Positions 51,814-60,893 of a DNA stretch of 64,000 nt are shown here, in pieces. A program made the position numbers and the translations under genes. Positions within the stretch are counted from its first letter, which is position 1, and each line of letters starts with the position of its first letter. This DNA comes from Acrocarpospora phusangensis. GTDB lineage: Bacteria > Actinomycetota > Actinomycetes > Streptosporangiales > Streptosporangiaceae. The stretch is from assembly GCF_016862995.1 (NCBI RefSeq), contig NZ_BOOA01000015.1, forward strand, positions 62,001 to 126,000, given 5' to 3'. Under the pieces are notes generated by a model. The model saw only the letters and a list, made by a program, of their open reading frames with translations. It was not told the origin of the DNA and did no database searches.

Positions 51814-53166
51814 TTAGATGGCTTTGCCCGGGTTGAGGATGTTGAGCGGATCGAACACCTCTTTGATCCGGTGCTGAAGATCGGCGGCCACCGGCCCGGC
51901 CTCCAGCGCCAGCCAGCGGCGTTTCAGCAGGCCCACGCCGTGCTCCCCGGTGAGCGTGCCGCCCAGCCGCAGCGCCGCTCGGAACACCTCGTCGGCCGCC
52001 GCCCACACCTGCTCGGGCGGCTCGGCCAGGCCCCGGTCGAAGATGAAGACTGGGTGCACGTTGCCGTCCCCCGCGTGCGCGACCGTGCAGATCAGCACGT
52101 CGTGCCGGGCCCCCGCCGCCTCCACCGCCGAGATCATCTCCGGCAGGGCGGACCTGGGCACGCACACGTCCTCCACCAGGCAGGCGCCCAGCCGTTCCTT
52201 CGCCTCGTAGGCCAGCCGCCGTACGGCGATCAACTCCTCGGCCTCCTGCGGGGTGCTGGAGACGGCGGCGAAGGTCGCGCCGTTCGCCTCGCACAGTTCG
52301 CCCATCCGGGCGATCGCGGCCGCCGAGTCGGGGGCGTCGGACTGGCCGATCAGCATGGCCTGGGTCTCCGCCTCCAGGCCGATGTTCTTCCAGTCGTCGA
52401 TGGCCTTCAGGGTGGCCCGGTCGATGAGTTCGAGCATGGACGGCTGGCAGCCGCCGGCGATGATCGCGGCCACCGCGGCGGCGGCGTCCCGCAGCGAGGT
52501 GAACTCGGCGGCGATCGTGGCGGGCGGTTCGGCGGGGGCGCGGCGCAGCTTCACGGTGGCCTCGGTGATCACGCCCAGGGTGCCCTCCGAGCCGACGAAC
52601 AGGCCGGTCAGGTCGTAGCCGGTGACGCCCTTCATGGTGCGGCGGCCGGTGTTCAGGACGCGGCCGTCGGCCAGCACGACCTCCAGGCCGAGGGCGGAGT
52701 CGCGGGTGACGCCGTACTTGACGCAGCGCAGGCCGCCGGCGTTGGTGGCCAGGTTGCCGCCGATGGTGGAAATTTCATAGGAGGAGGGGTCAGGGGCGTA
52801 CATGAGGCCGTGGGCGCGGGCGGCCCGGTCCAGGTCGGCGGTGATCACACCCGGCTGCACGACCGCGATCTCGTCCTCCGGGGAGAGCTCGACGATGTCG
52901 GTCATCCGGTGCAGCGACAGGATCAGGCAGCCCTCGGTGGCCGTGGCCGCGCCCGCCAGGCCCGTCCCCGCGCCGCGCGGCACCACCGGCACCCGATGGG
53001 CGCTGGCCCACTTCAGCGTGGTGACGACCTCCTCGCGGGAGCGCGCGAGCACGGCGCCGACGGCCTGGCCGGGACCGAGGAAGGTCCGGTCGCGGGCGTA
53101 GGAGTCGATCACGTCAGGGTCGGTGACGACCCGGCCTTCCGGGAGCGCGCTGATGAGGTCTTTCAC
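51814..53166 (-). CDS. FAD-linked oxidase, GlcD-like (glycolate/lactate type)
   Basis: The 450-residue flavoenzyme has the FAD_binding_4 domain (VVPRGAGTGLAGAATATEGC, PDPSSYEISTIGGNLATNAG, FVGSEGTLGVITEATVKLRR) and the C-terminal oxidase domain (CTVAHAGDGNVHPVF, TGEHGVGLLKRRWL). It probably oxidises a 2-hydroxy acid such as glycolate or D-lactate. No GlcE or GlcF gene adjoins it. GTG 53166 comes seven bases after TAGGGT on this strand, so the mRNA is probably leaderless. Confidence 0.92.
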   Translation of the reverse strand: MKDLISALPEGRVVTDPDVIDSYARDRTFLGPGQAVGAVLARSREEVVTTLKWASAHRVPVVPRGAGTGLAGAATATEGCLILSLHRMTDIVELSPEDEIAVVQPGVITADLDRAARAHGLMYAPDPSSYEISTIGGNLATNAGGLRCVKYGVTRDSALGLEVVLADGRVLNTGRRTMKGVTGYDLTGLFVGSEGTLGVITEATVKLRRAPAEPPATIAAEFTSLRDAAAAVAAIIAGGCQPSMLELIDRATLKAIDDWKNIGLEAETQAMLIGQSDAPDSAAAIARMGELCEANGATFAAVSSTPQEAEELIAVRRLAYEAKERLGACLVEDVCVPRSALPEMISAVEAAGARHDVLICTVAHAGDGNVHPVFIFDRGLAEPPEQVWAAADEVFRAALRLGGTLTGEHGVGLLKRRWLALEAGPVAADLQHRIKEVFDPLNILNPGKAI

Positions 53167-53290
53167 AGTTCGGACCCTATGGCCGCCGCGCGGGTGCTTG
53201 TGAACACCCCGAAAGGATGTTCTGGCCTTTCCGAAGGGACACAGCGGTGCTTGTGTGGAAATCACCCTTGATCTCGGAAGGAGGGCGAAG

Positions 53291-53524
53291 ATGACCGGAA
53301 CGCGGACGACCTTCACCGACTTACTCGCGCCCTGCGGACGGAAGGGCGGTGGTGAACACTTCGTCGAAGAGGACGGCGACGGGTTCCTGATCCGGGACGA
53401 CTACTTCGACTGCGGCTGCCGCCGGATGCGCCACGAGTACCACGACGGCAGCATCCACGTGCACACCACCCGTCACGACGGGCGCCGGGTGGTCGACGAG
53501 TTCGGCCCGGACCATGGCTGCTGA
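53291..53524 (+). CDS. Small Cys/His-rich protein before frdA
   Basis: The 77-residue protein starts at ATG 53291, where GGAAGGAGGG is well placed. It has Cys15, Cys41, Cys43 and Cys77 and several His (23, 48, 51, 56, 58, 62, 76), in [20 protein letters not shown]. That density suggests metal binding. The stop lies 11 bp inside frdA, so it is the first gene of the fumarate reductase operon and translationally coupled. A role in cluster or flavin assembly is possible, but not shown. I know no named family. Confidence 0.75.
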   Translation: MTGTRTTFTDLLAPCGRKGGGEHFVEEDGDGFLIRDDYFDCGCRRMRHEYHDGSIHVHTTRHDGRRVVDEFGPDHGC

Positions 53525-55277
53525 GGGCACGGCGGGGGACGCCGCGGTCGACGTCCTGATCGTGGGCGGCGGCGCCGCCGGTCTGCGCGCGGCCATCGCG
53601 GTCGCCGAGACCGAGCCGGACGCCACGGTGGCCATCGTCTCCAAGGTCTACCCGATGCGCAGCCACACCGTGAGCGCCGAAGGAGGCGCCGCCGCCGTGA
53701 TCGGCCTGGCCGACAGCCTCGACGAGCACGCGTACGACACCATCTCCGGCGGGGACTGGCTCTGCGACCAGGACGCCGTGGAGGCGTTCGTCCGGGAGGC
53801 CCCCCGCGAGCTGATCCGCCTCGAACACTGGGGCTGCCCGTGGAGCAGGGAGCCGGACGGCCGGGTCGCGGTCCGGCCGTTCGGCGGGATGAAGCAGCTG
53901 CGCACCTGGTACGCGGCCGACAAGACCGGCTTCCACCTGCTGCACACCCTCTTCCAGACCAGCCTCAAGTACGCCGGGATCAAGCGCTACGACGAGTGGT
54001 ACGCCACCCGCCTGGTCACCGACGGCGGCCGGGTGCACGGCGTCACCGCCATCGACATCAGGACCGGCCGGATCGAGACCATCGCCTGCCGCGCGGTCAT
54101 CCTGGCCACCGGCGGCTGCGGCCAGGTCTTCCCCTTCACCACCAACGCGGCCATCAAGACCGGCGACGGCATGGCGCTGGCCTACCGGGCCGGGGCCCCG
54201 CTCAAGGACATGGAGTTCGTCCAGTACCACCCCACCGGCCTCCCCTTCACCGGCATCCTCATCACCGAGGCGGCCCGCGCCGAGGGCGGCTGGCTGATCA
54301 ACAAGGACGGCTACCGCTACCTCCAGGACTACGACCTCGGCGTGCCCACCGACAAGCCCAAGCTCCGCAGCATGGAGCTCGGGCCCCGGGACCGGCTCTC
54401 CCAGGCGTTCGTCGGCGAGATGGCCCGCGGGCGCACCGTCGACACCCCGTACGGGCAGGTCACCTACCTCGACCTGCGCCACCTCGGGGAGGCCAGGATC
54501 AACGCGCGGATCCCGTTCGTCCGGGAGCTGTGCCTCAGCTACGAGAAGATCGACCCGGTCACCGACCTGATCCCGGTACGGCCGGTGGTCCACTACATGA
54601 TGGGCGGGGTCCACACCGGCATCGACGGCGACACCCCGGTCCAGGGCCTGTACGCGGCCGGGGAGACCGCCTGCGTCAGCATCAACGGAGCCAACCGGCT
54701 GGGATCCAACTCGCTGCCCGAGTGCCTGGTGTTCGGGGCGCGGGCTGGGGCGGCGGCGGCGCGGTACGCCGTACAGGCGGAACGGCCGGACGGCGGCGCG
54801 GTGCGGTCGCAGGGCGCGGACGAGCGGCGGCGGCTGGAACGGGAGCGGGCCGGCCGGGACGGCGGCCGGGAGCGGATCTCCGAGGTGCGCGAGCTGATGC
54901 GGCGCACGCTGGAGGACGCGGCCGGCATCTACCGCAACAGGGACGCCCTGGACAAGGCCGTCGCGACCCTCGCCGACCTGCGGGAGCGGGCGGCGGTGGC
55001 GCGCCTGGACGACCGCAGCGCGGCCTTCAACACCGAACTGCTGGCCGGCCTGGAACTGGGCTCCATGCTGGACGTGGCCGAGGCCATCGTGGCCTCCGCG
55101 CTCAACCGGGAGGAGTCGCGCGGCGCCCACCAGCGCACCGACTTCCCGGCCCGCGACGACGCCGCCTTCCTCGCGCACACCCTGGCCCATCGCGGCCCCG
55201 ACGGGACACCGCGGCTCAGCCTGCTGCCCGTCACCATCACCCGCTGGCCCCCTGGTGAAAGGGTCTACGGCCGATGA
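53514..55277 (+). CDS. frdA: Fumarate reductase flavoprotein subunit
   Basis: This 587-residue subunit holds covalent FAD and the active site. The dinucleotide fold [20 protein letters not shown] is followed by [10 protein letters not shown], whose His51 should carry the flavin. The capping domain has [11 protein letters not shown] and [20 protein letters not shown], and [17 protein letters not shown] and [13 protein letters not shown] complete the active site. With FrdB, FrdC and FrdD in order, the enzyme is a quinol:fumarate reductase of the E. coli type, though it may also run as succinate dehydrogenase. ATGA overlap with frdB. Confidence 0.94.
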   Translation: MAAEGTAGDAAVDVLIVGGGAAGLRAAIAVAETEPDATVAIVSKVYPMRSHTVSAEGGAAAVIGLADSLDEHAYDTISGGDWLCDQDAVEAFVREAPRELIRLEHWGCPWSREPDGRVAVRPFGGMKQLRTWYAADKTGFHLLHTLFQTSLKYAGIKRYDEWYATRLVTDGGRVHGVTAIDIRTGRIETIACRAVILATGGCGQVFPFTTNAAIKTGDGMALAYRAGAPLKDMEFVQYHPTGLPFTGILITEAARAEGGWLINKDGYRYLQDYDLGVPTDKPKLRSMELGPRDRLSQAFVGEMARGRTVDTPYGQVTYLDLRHLGEARINARIPFVRELCLSYEKIDPVTDLIPVRPVVHYMMGGVHTGIDGDTPVQGLYAAGETACVSINGANRLGSNSLPECLVFGARAGAAAARYAVQAERPDGGAVRSQGADERRRLERERAGRDGGRERISEVRELMRRTLEDAAGIYRNRDALDKAVATLADLRERAAVARLDDRSAAFNTELLAGLELGSMLDVAEAIVASALNREESRGAHQRTDFPARDDAAFLAHTLAHRGPDGTPRLSLLPVTITRWPPGERVYGR

Positions 55278-55984
55278 TCCTCCGAGTCAGCCGCTACCGG
55301 CCGGGCGTGGACGCCGAGCCGGTCTTCCAGGAGTACGAGGTGCCCGACCGGGCCGACTGGGCGATCCTGGACGCCCTCAACCACGTCAAGGACGCCGTCG
55401 ACGGCACGCTGTCGTTCCGCTGGTCGTGCCGGATGGGCATCTGCGGCTCGTGCGGCATGAACGTGAACGGCGAGCCCAAACTGACCTGCGGGACCTTCCT
55501 GACGGACTACACCGGCCCGGTGACGGTGGAGCCGCTGCGCGGCTTCCCGGTGATCAGGGACCTGGTGGTGGACATCGACCCGTTCCTGGCCAACCTCTCC
55601 AAGGTCAGCCCGTGGCTGATCAGGGAGGGGGAGGAGCCCGACTCCGAGTACGCGCAGACGCCCGAGCAGCTGGAGGCGTACAAGCAGTACTCGATGTGCA
55701 TCAACTGCATGCTGTGCTACTCGGCGTGCCCGGTGTACGTGCTGGACCCCGACTTCCTCGGGCCGGCCGCGATCGCGCTGGCGCAGCGCTACAACCTGGA
55801 CTCGCGGGACATGGGGGACCGGTTCGACGTGCTCTCCGCCGAGGAGGGCGTGTGGGGGTGCACCTTCGTCGGCGAGTGCACCTCGGCCTGCCCCAAGCAC
55901 GTGGACCCGGCCGAGGCCATCCAGCGGTACAAGCTGACGGCCGCGCTGCGCAGCGTGCTGCCGTTCACCAGGAGGCGGCCGTGA
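55274..55984 (+). CDS. frdB: Fumarate reductase iron-sulfur subunit
   Basis: The 236-residue electron-transfer subunit has CRMGICGSC (Cys52, 57, 60) plus Cys72 for [2Fe-2S], [13 protein letters not shown] for [4Fe-4S] and [11 protein letters not shown] for the third cluster. It links FAD of FrdA to the quinone site in the membrane. Start and stop overlap neighbours by ATGA and GTGA, so the operon should be made in equal amounts. Confidence 0.95.
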   Translation: MILRVSRYRPGVDAEPVFQEYEVPDRADWAILDALNHVKDAVDGTLSFRWSCRMGICGSCGMNVNGEPKLTCGTFLTDYTGPVTVEPLRGFPVIRDLVVDIDPFLANLSKVSPWLIREGEEPDSEYAQTPEQLEAYKQYSMCINCMLCYSACPVYVLDPDFLGPAAIALAQRYNLDSRDMGDRFDVLSAEEGVWGCTFVGECTSACPKHVDPAEAIQRYKLTAALRSVLPFTRRRP

Positions 55985-56349
55985 CCTACTCCCCGCCGCG
56001 CGACCGGCTCTGGTTCCTGCGCCGCCGCGCCTACCTGGTGTTCGTGCTGCGCGAGCTGACCAGCCTCTTCGTGGCCTGGTCGGTGGTCTACCTGATCCTG
56101 CTCCTGGACGCCGCCGCCGGCGGCGCGCTGCCCGCGTTCTGGGCCTGGGCGGCCGGCCCGTGGGTGCTGGCGGTGAACGTGCTCGCGCTGGGGGCGACCG
56201 TCTTCCACTCGGTCACCTTCCTCAACCTCGCGCCCAAGGCGACCGTGATCCGACTGGACGGGTGGCGGGTGCCCGGCTTCATGATCTCCGGCGGGAACTA
56301 CTCGGCCTGGCTGGCGGTCTCGGTGCTCATCCTGTGGGTGCTGTCGTGA
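55981..56349 (+). CDS. frdC: Fumarate reductase membrane anchor C
   Basis: This 122-residue protein has three predicted helices and the FrdC pattern: [20 protein letters not shown], a [14 protein letters not shown] stretch and a final [15 protein letters not shown]. It lacks the His heme ligands of SdhC, as in E. coli FrdC. GTG 55981 overlaps frdB. Confidence 0.92.
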   Translation: MTYSPPRDRLWFLRRRAYLVFVLRELTSLFVAWSVVYLILLLDAAAGGALPAFWAWAAGPWVLAVNVLALGATVFHSVTFLNLAPKATVIRLDGWRVPGFMISGGNYSAWLAVSVLILWVLS

Positions 56350-56687
56350 GCCCGCTGCGGCGGCGGGCGGAGCCGTACCTGTGGCTGCTGTTCGGGGGCG
56401 GCGGGGTGGTGTCGGCGATGACGCTGCCGGCGCTGGTCCTGATCCTCGGCGTGCTGGTCCCGCTCGGGGTGCTGGCAGAGCCGGATCTGACCGCGCTGCT
56501 GTCAAACGTCCTGGTACGGCTGGCCCTGGTGGCCCTGGTCCTGCTGGCGCTCTTCCACGCCGCGCACCGGATCAGGTTCACCACCGAGGAACTCCTGGGA
56601 CTCGCACGCTGGGACCGGCTCATCGCGCTCACCTGCTACGGCCTGGCCCTGGCCGGGACCGCCGTCACCGTCTGGATTCTGTTCTGA
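56346..56687 (+). CDS. frdD: Fumarate reductase membrane anchor D
   Basis: The 113-residue second anchor has three helices and FGGGGVVSAMTLPALVLILG and LFHAAHRIRFTTEELL, typical of FrdD; HAAHR lies near the quinone site in relatives. GTG 56346 gives a GTGA overlap. It ends the operon; the following 200 bp are AT-rich and carry the protease promoter. Confidence 0.92.
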   Translation: MSPLRRRAEPYLWLLFGGGGVVSAMTLPALVLILGVLVPLGVLAEPDLTALLSNVLVRLALVALVLLALFHAAHRIRFTTEELLGLARWDRLIALTCYGLALAGTAVTVWILF

Positions 56688-56888
56688 CACAAAAAGTGAC
56701 AAATTCAGATCGATTACGGTTTAGCAACATCCGTCCCTGACTTTACCTTTCCATTACTTGTTCATCTAACGTCCGGCTTGCGGTGTATCACGGGGTGTTT
56801 GGGAGACCCGTGACACCCGTGGCGCGCGACATCCCCCTGCGCGTCGTCCGGATGTCGCCCGGTAACCCCGGGCAGGGAGGGACATAGA
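56688..56888. promoter_or_regulatory. AT-rich leader and promoter region of the M6 protease
   Basis: The first 85 bp are clearly richer in A/T than the rest of the window. TTGTTC with several TA-rich hexamers could form a promoter, but I cannot pick one. The end holds the ribosome site GGGAGGGA at about 56875-56882. No hairpin for the frd operon is evident. Confidence 0.45.
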
Positions 56889-59714
56889 TTGTTAGTCAGA
56901 GCATCCTCAGGACGGGCGCGGCGACTGGCCGCCATCGTGCCCGCCCTCGGTCTCGCGGCAGCGGGACTCACGGCCATCCCCGGGGCGGCAGTCACCGCCG
57001 CCGCGGCCGACACCACGGTGGCGAACTACATCCCGTCCGCCGCCGACTACTACATCAACTACGCGTCCCCCATGGTCCAGGGAGACGTCTCCACCCGGGA
57101 TGAGGAGCGCGTCACCGCCGGTTCGCAGAACCGGTCCGGGCGTTCGGTCCAGGAGACCACGGCCTCCTTCGACCGCAAGTACTCGGGCGGAAACCCGGTC
57201 GCCGGGCGCCGGCTGGCCGAGAACGAGCGGCGCGCCATCCGCACCGGCAAGAACCCGTTCGAGTTCATCTTCAAGAAGGCGGGCACCAAGCAGACCGCGA
57301 AGCTGCTGACCCTGCTGGTGGAGTTCAACGAGAACGCCAACGACGACTTCTCCGGCTTCAGCCGCCAGGAGTCCACGGCCACCCCGAACACCTGCGTGGT
57401 CGAGCCGGCCGGGACCAAGATCAACGGCCCGCTGCACAACAAGATCCCGAACCCGGCGACCCTTCCCGGTCCCGGCAAGGACAACAACTCGATGTGGGTG
57501 CCGGACTTCAGCGCCGACCACTTCAACAAGATGCTCTACTCCGACAAGGGGATCACCACCCGGGTCCGTACGGACCTGAAGGACCCCCGCGACGGCAAGA
57601 AGGGCATCGACATCTCCGGCTTCACCATGAAGAAGATGTACGAGGAGATGTCCAAGGGCGCCTACACCGTCACCGGCTCGGCCGTGGGCTGGCTGAAGGT
57701 CCCCCACTCCGAGGGCTGGTACGGCGCGGCCGAGTGCATCCCCGGCGCCAACAACGCCCCGCAGAACATGAACGGCCACCCGGACAACCCGGCCGGCCCC
57801 GCCCAGCTCGGCGTCGACGCGGTCAACGTGCTGGCCGCCCAGCAGCCGAACTTCCCGTGGGCCGACTACGACGTCGAGGACGTCAGCGACGCCGACGGCG
57901 ACGGCAACCTGCTGGAGCCGGACGGCGTGATCGACCACCTCGTGCTGGTGCACGCCGGTGAGGACAAGTCCGGCGGCGGCGGCGCGGAGAACACCTACGC
58001 CATCTGGGCGCACTCCGCCACCATCCCCGGCGGGTACACCATCCCCGGCACCACCAAGCGCATCTCCAACTACATCGTGCAGCCCGAGGACTCCGGCGTC
58101 GGCGTCTTCGCCCACGAGTACGGCCACGACCTCGGCCTGCCCGACCTGTACGACTCCGTCGGCGGCGGCGACACCAGCGTCGAGTTCTGGGACCTGATGT
58201 CCACCGGTTCGCACTCCGGCCCCATCTTCCAGTCCATGCCCGCCCACATGGGCATCTGGGACAAGTGGGTGCTCGGCTGGGTGAACCCGAAGACGATGAA
58301 CCCGGGTGACGGCACCAAGCTGGTCACCGTCGGCCAGGCCTCGCGCACGCCCAAGCTGACCGAGGACGGCGTCCGCATCAACCTGCCGGACAAGACGGTC
58401 GTCATGACCACCCCGCACAGCGGCGCCAACGCGTGGTGGACCGGCAGCGACCAGAACTGGGCCGACGTGCGGCTGACCCGCACGGTCCAGGTCCCGGCCG
58501 GCTCCGACGTGAAGTTCTGGATGTGGAACGACTACGTCATCGAGGAGGACTGGGACTTCGGCTTCGTCGAGGTCTCCACCGACGGCGGCACCACCTGGTC
58601 CGAGCAGAAGGTCTTCACCGAGGGCGGCGCGCTCGTCTCCACCGACGACGGCTACCCGGACCCGAACAACCGCATGCAGGACTTCGGCGGCAAGAAGTAC
58701 GGCCTGACCGGCCACACCGACGCCTGGCGGCACGACTACATCGACCTCGCGCCGTTCGCCGGCCAGACCATCCAGGTCCGGCTCCGGTACGCGACCGACG
58801 AGGCGTTCACGGAGCGCGGCTGGTTCGCCGACGACTTCTCGGTCACCAACGGTGGCGCGACCGTGTGGAGCGACGACGTGGAGGCCGGCGCCAACGGCTG
58901 GACCCCCACCGTCACCACCTTCACCGACACCCGCGGCACCGGCTGGACGCGGCACGGCGGAACGCTCAGCAGCGAGCTGTTCTACCTGGCCGAGTGGCGC
59001 AACCTGGACGGCTTCGACCAGGGCCTGGCGTACACCTACGACACCAACTACCAGCGCAACGGCGTCTGGAACGTGGAGAAGGTCAAGTACAACGCGCCCG
59101 GCCTGCTGGTCTGGCTGCGGGACGCGGCCTTCAGCAGCAACAGCCCGGTGTCGAACGCGTTCGCGCCGCCGTCCATCGGCGCCAAGGGCGAGATGCTGCT
59201 GGTCGACTCGCACTTCGAGCCGCTGCGCCGCTCCGGCACCGCGGCCGCGAAGGACCCGAGCGTCCTGAAGAACATCCCGATGCGTCCGCAGGCGTCCAAC
59301 GCGGCCTTCGGGTTCGACAAGACGTACCCGATCAAGGAATGCCTTGAGGCGGCGGGCGAGCCGTTCAGCATGTACTGCACCTCGTTCCCGGCCCAGAGCC
59401 CGGTCAAGGAGTTCACCGACGCCAAGACCTGGTACCCGGGCCTGGAGTTCCGCGACCCCGAGGGCCTGTTCTTCCGCAGCCGCGACGCCTCGGCGGTCGT
59501 GCCCTCGCGGGACAACCAGCTCTACACCGCGCGCATCGTGCACGCGGACGGCAGCCCCGCCACGGAGCTGTACGGCGAGAACGTGAACGGCTTCATCCTC
59601 GGCACCGGCAACCCCGGCGACGAGGGCAAGCAGCTGGGCGCGAAGATCAAGCTGATCAGCCCGCTGCCGCTCAACCTGGGCGTCATCCTCCAGGTGACGG
59701 CGGCGACGAAGTAA
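56889..59714 (+). CDS. Secreted M6-family metalloprotease (immune inhibitor A-like)
   Basis: This 941-residue protein starts at TTG 56889 after GGGAGGGA. The signal peptide spans about residues 9-36 (LAAIVPALGLAAAGLTAIPG, then AAVTAAAA). A propeptide-like region leads to the catalytic domain with HEYGHDLGLPDLYD (HExxH at 409-413) and EFWDLMSTGS, the Met-turn. After residue 500 follow MAM/jellyroll-type domains (WADVRLTRTVQVPAGSDVKF, YGLTGHTDAWRHDYIDLAPF). It should be an extracellular zinc endopeptidase that feeds on proteins or acts in development. It is monocistronic. Confidence 0.95.
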   Translation: MLVRASSGRARRLAAIVPALGLAAAGLTAIPGAAVTAAAADTTVANYIPSAADYYINYASPMVQGDVSTRDEERVTAGSQNRSGRSVQETTASFDRKYSGGNPVAGRRLAENERRAIRTGKNPFEFIFKKAGTKQTAKLLTLLVEFNENANDDFSGFSRQESTATPNTCVVEPAGTKINGPLHNKIPNPATLPGPGKDNNSMWVPDFSADHFNKMLYSDKGITTRVRTDLKDPRDGKKGIDISGFTMKKMYEEMSKGAYTVTGSAVGWLKVPHSEGWYGAAECIPGANNAPQNMNGHPDNPAGPAQLGVDAVNVLAAQQPNFPWADYDVEDVSDADGDGNLLEPDGVIDHLVLVHAGEDKSGGGGAENTYAIWAHSATIPGGYTIPGTTKRISNYIVQPEDSGVGVFAHEYGHDLGLPDLYDSVGGGDTSVEFWDLMSTGSHSGPIFQSMPAHMGIWDKWVLGWVNPKTMNPGDGTKLVTVGQASRTPKLTEDGVRINLPDKTVVMTTPHSGANAWWTGSDQNWADVRLTRTVQVPAGSDVKFWMWNDYVIEEDWDFGFVEVSTDGGTTWSEQKVFTEGGALVSTDDGYPDPNNRMQDFGGKKYGLTGHTDAWRHDYIDLAPFAGQTIQVRLRYATDEAFTERGWFADDFSVTNGGATVWSDDVEAGANGWTPTVTTFTDTRGTGWTRHGGTLSSELFYLAEWRNLDGFDQGLAYTYDTNYQRNGVWNVEKVKYNAPGLLVWLRDAAFSSNSPVSNAFAPPSIGAKGEMLLVDSHFEPLRRSGTAAAKDPSVLKNIPMRPQASNAAFGFDKTYPIKECLEAAGEPFSMYCTSFPAQSPVKEFTDAKTWYPGLEFRDPEGLFFRSRDASAVVPSRDNQLYTARIVHADGSPATELYGENVNGFILGTGNPGDEGKQLGAKIKLISPLPLNLGVILQVTAATK

Positions 59715-59731
59715 CGCACTAGCATGTGATC

Positions 59732-60661
59732 ATGCGGAGCAAGGCAGACCATACGGCGGCCGTCCGGGAACACCGGAGGGCCGCCGTAGTGGTCAACACC
59801 AAGTCCCGGCGCGGGCGCAGGCACTACGACGAGGTGCTGCGCCTCATCCGGGCCGCCGGCTTCGCGCCGCTCGGGGAGTTCCCCGTGGACGAGCCGAAGC
59901 GCCTGCGGGCCACCCTCGACCAGGCCCTCGGCCTCGGCCCCGACCTGCTCATCGTGGGCGGCGGCGACGGCACCCTGAGCGCCTCGGTCAAGCACCTGAT
60001 GCACCGGGACGTGGCCCTGGGCGTGCTGCCGCTGGGCACCACCAACAACTTCGCCCGCAGCCTCGGCCTCCCGCTGACCCGTAGCGGCGCGGTCCGGATC
60101 TTCACCGAGGGCAAGGTGGCCGACGTCGACCTGGGCCTGTGCGGCGACCGGCCGTTCGCCAACCTGGCCAGCTTCGGCGTCTCGGTCGAGGTGGCGAACA
60201 CGGTCAAACCCTGGCTGAAACGGGTGCTCGGGCGGGCCGCGTACCCGCTCACCGCGCTGACCATCCTGCCCGGCCACCATCCCTTCCGGGCGTACGTGAC
60301 GGTGGACGGCAAACGCCACGAGCTGCTCACCCACCAGCTCAACATCGCCAACGGCCGCTTCCACGGCGGCTGGCAGATCGCCAGGGACATCAGCATCGAC
60401 AACCGGCGGCTCGTCGCCTACCAGCTGGGCTCGGGCAAACGGCTGCGGCTGCTGCTGGAGACCATGAACCGGGCCACCACCGGCAAGTGGCGCAGCCTGG
60501 CCGGCGGTCCCTTCGTGATCGGCCGCGAGATGCTGATCGAGACCGACCCCCCGATGGCCGCCGACATCGACGGCGAGGTACGGCTCCGCACCCCGCTCAC
60601 CCTCACCACCATCCCGAACGGCGTCCGCGTGATGGTCGGGCAGGACTTCGTCGACACCTGA
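59732..60661 (+). CDS. Diacylglycerol/lipid kinase family protein
   Basis: The 309-residue DAGK-catalytic protein has VVVNTKSRRGRRHYDEVLRL, the nucleotide motif LLIVGGGDGTLSASVKHLMH and LGVLPLGTTNNFARSLGLPL, followed by the C-terminal beta-sandwich (DIDGEVRLRTPLTLTTIPNG). It probably phosphorylates a lipid such as diacylglycerol or a sphingoid. ATG 59732 is six bases after TAGCAT, so leaderless; GTG 59726 would lie directly on that box. It converges on the small gene at 60666. Confidence 0.92.
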   Translation: MRSKADHTAAVREHRRAAVVVNTKSRRGRRHYDEVLRLIRAAGFAPLGEFPVDEPKRLRATLDQALGLGPDLLIVGGGDGTLSASVKHLMHRDVALGVLPLGTTNNFARSLGLPLTRSGAVRIFTEGKVADVDLGLCGDRPFANLASFGVSVEVANTVKPWLKRVLGRAAYPLTALTILPGHHPFRAYVTVDGKRHELLTHQLNIANGRFHGGWQIARDISIDNRRLVAYQLGSGKRLRLLLETMNRATTGKWRSLAGGPFVIGREMLIETDPPMAADIDGEVRLRTPLTLTTIPNGVRVMVGQDFVDT

Positions 60662-60665
60662 GCCG

Positions 60666-60893
60666 TCATTCGTCCAGCGCGGCCAGCCGCCGGTAGGCCG
60701 GGCGGAGCAGGTCCAGGACCGGGATGTGCCTGATCTTGATGGGTGGCGGTTCCAGCGCGCGCAGCAGCAGGTCGGCCGGGGTGGGCGGCGACGGCGGCGC
60801 CTTCAGCCGCGCCAGCGAGACCGAGGGCGCGTAGAAGTCGTCCAGCCGGTCCGCGAACGGCACATCGGTGACATCCAGCTCGTCGTCGATCAT
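60666..60893 (-). CDS. Small protein coupled to the SNF2 helicase gene
   Basis: This 75-residue frame starts at an ATGA overlap with the helicase stop, so it is translationally coupled. It opens acidic (MIDDELDVTDVPFADRLDDF) and then has a Pro-rich middle and IRHIPVLDLLRPAYRRLAAL at the end. SNF2 genes of actinobacteria often have a zinc-finger SWIM protein next to them; this product has no Cys and cannot be that. It may be an adaptor or a remnant. Confidence 0.65.
   Translation of the reverse strand: MIDDELDVTDVPFADRLDDFYAPSVSLARLKAPPSPPTPADLLLRALEPPPIKIRHIPVLDLLRPAYRRLAALDE

Noticed and set aside
53514-56687. frd genes as ordinary succinate dehydrogenase (sdhCDAB)
   Set aside because: Gene order A-B-C-D and membrane anchors without heme His ligands fit fumarate reductase better. 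The direction of the reaction in the cell remains open.
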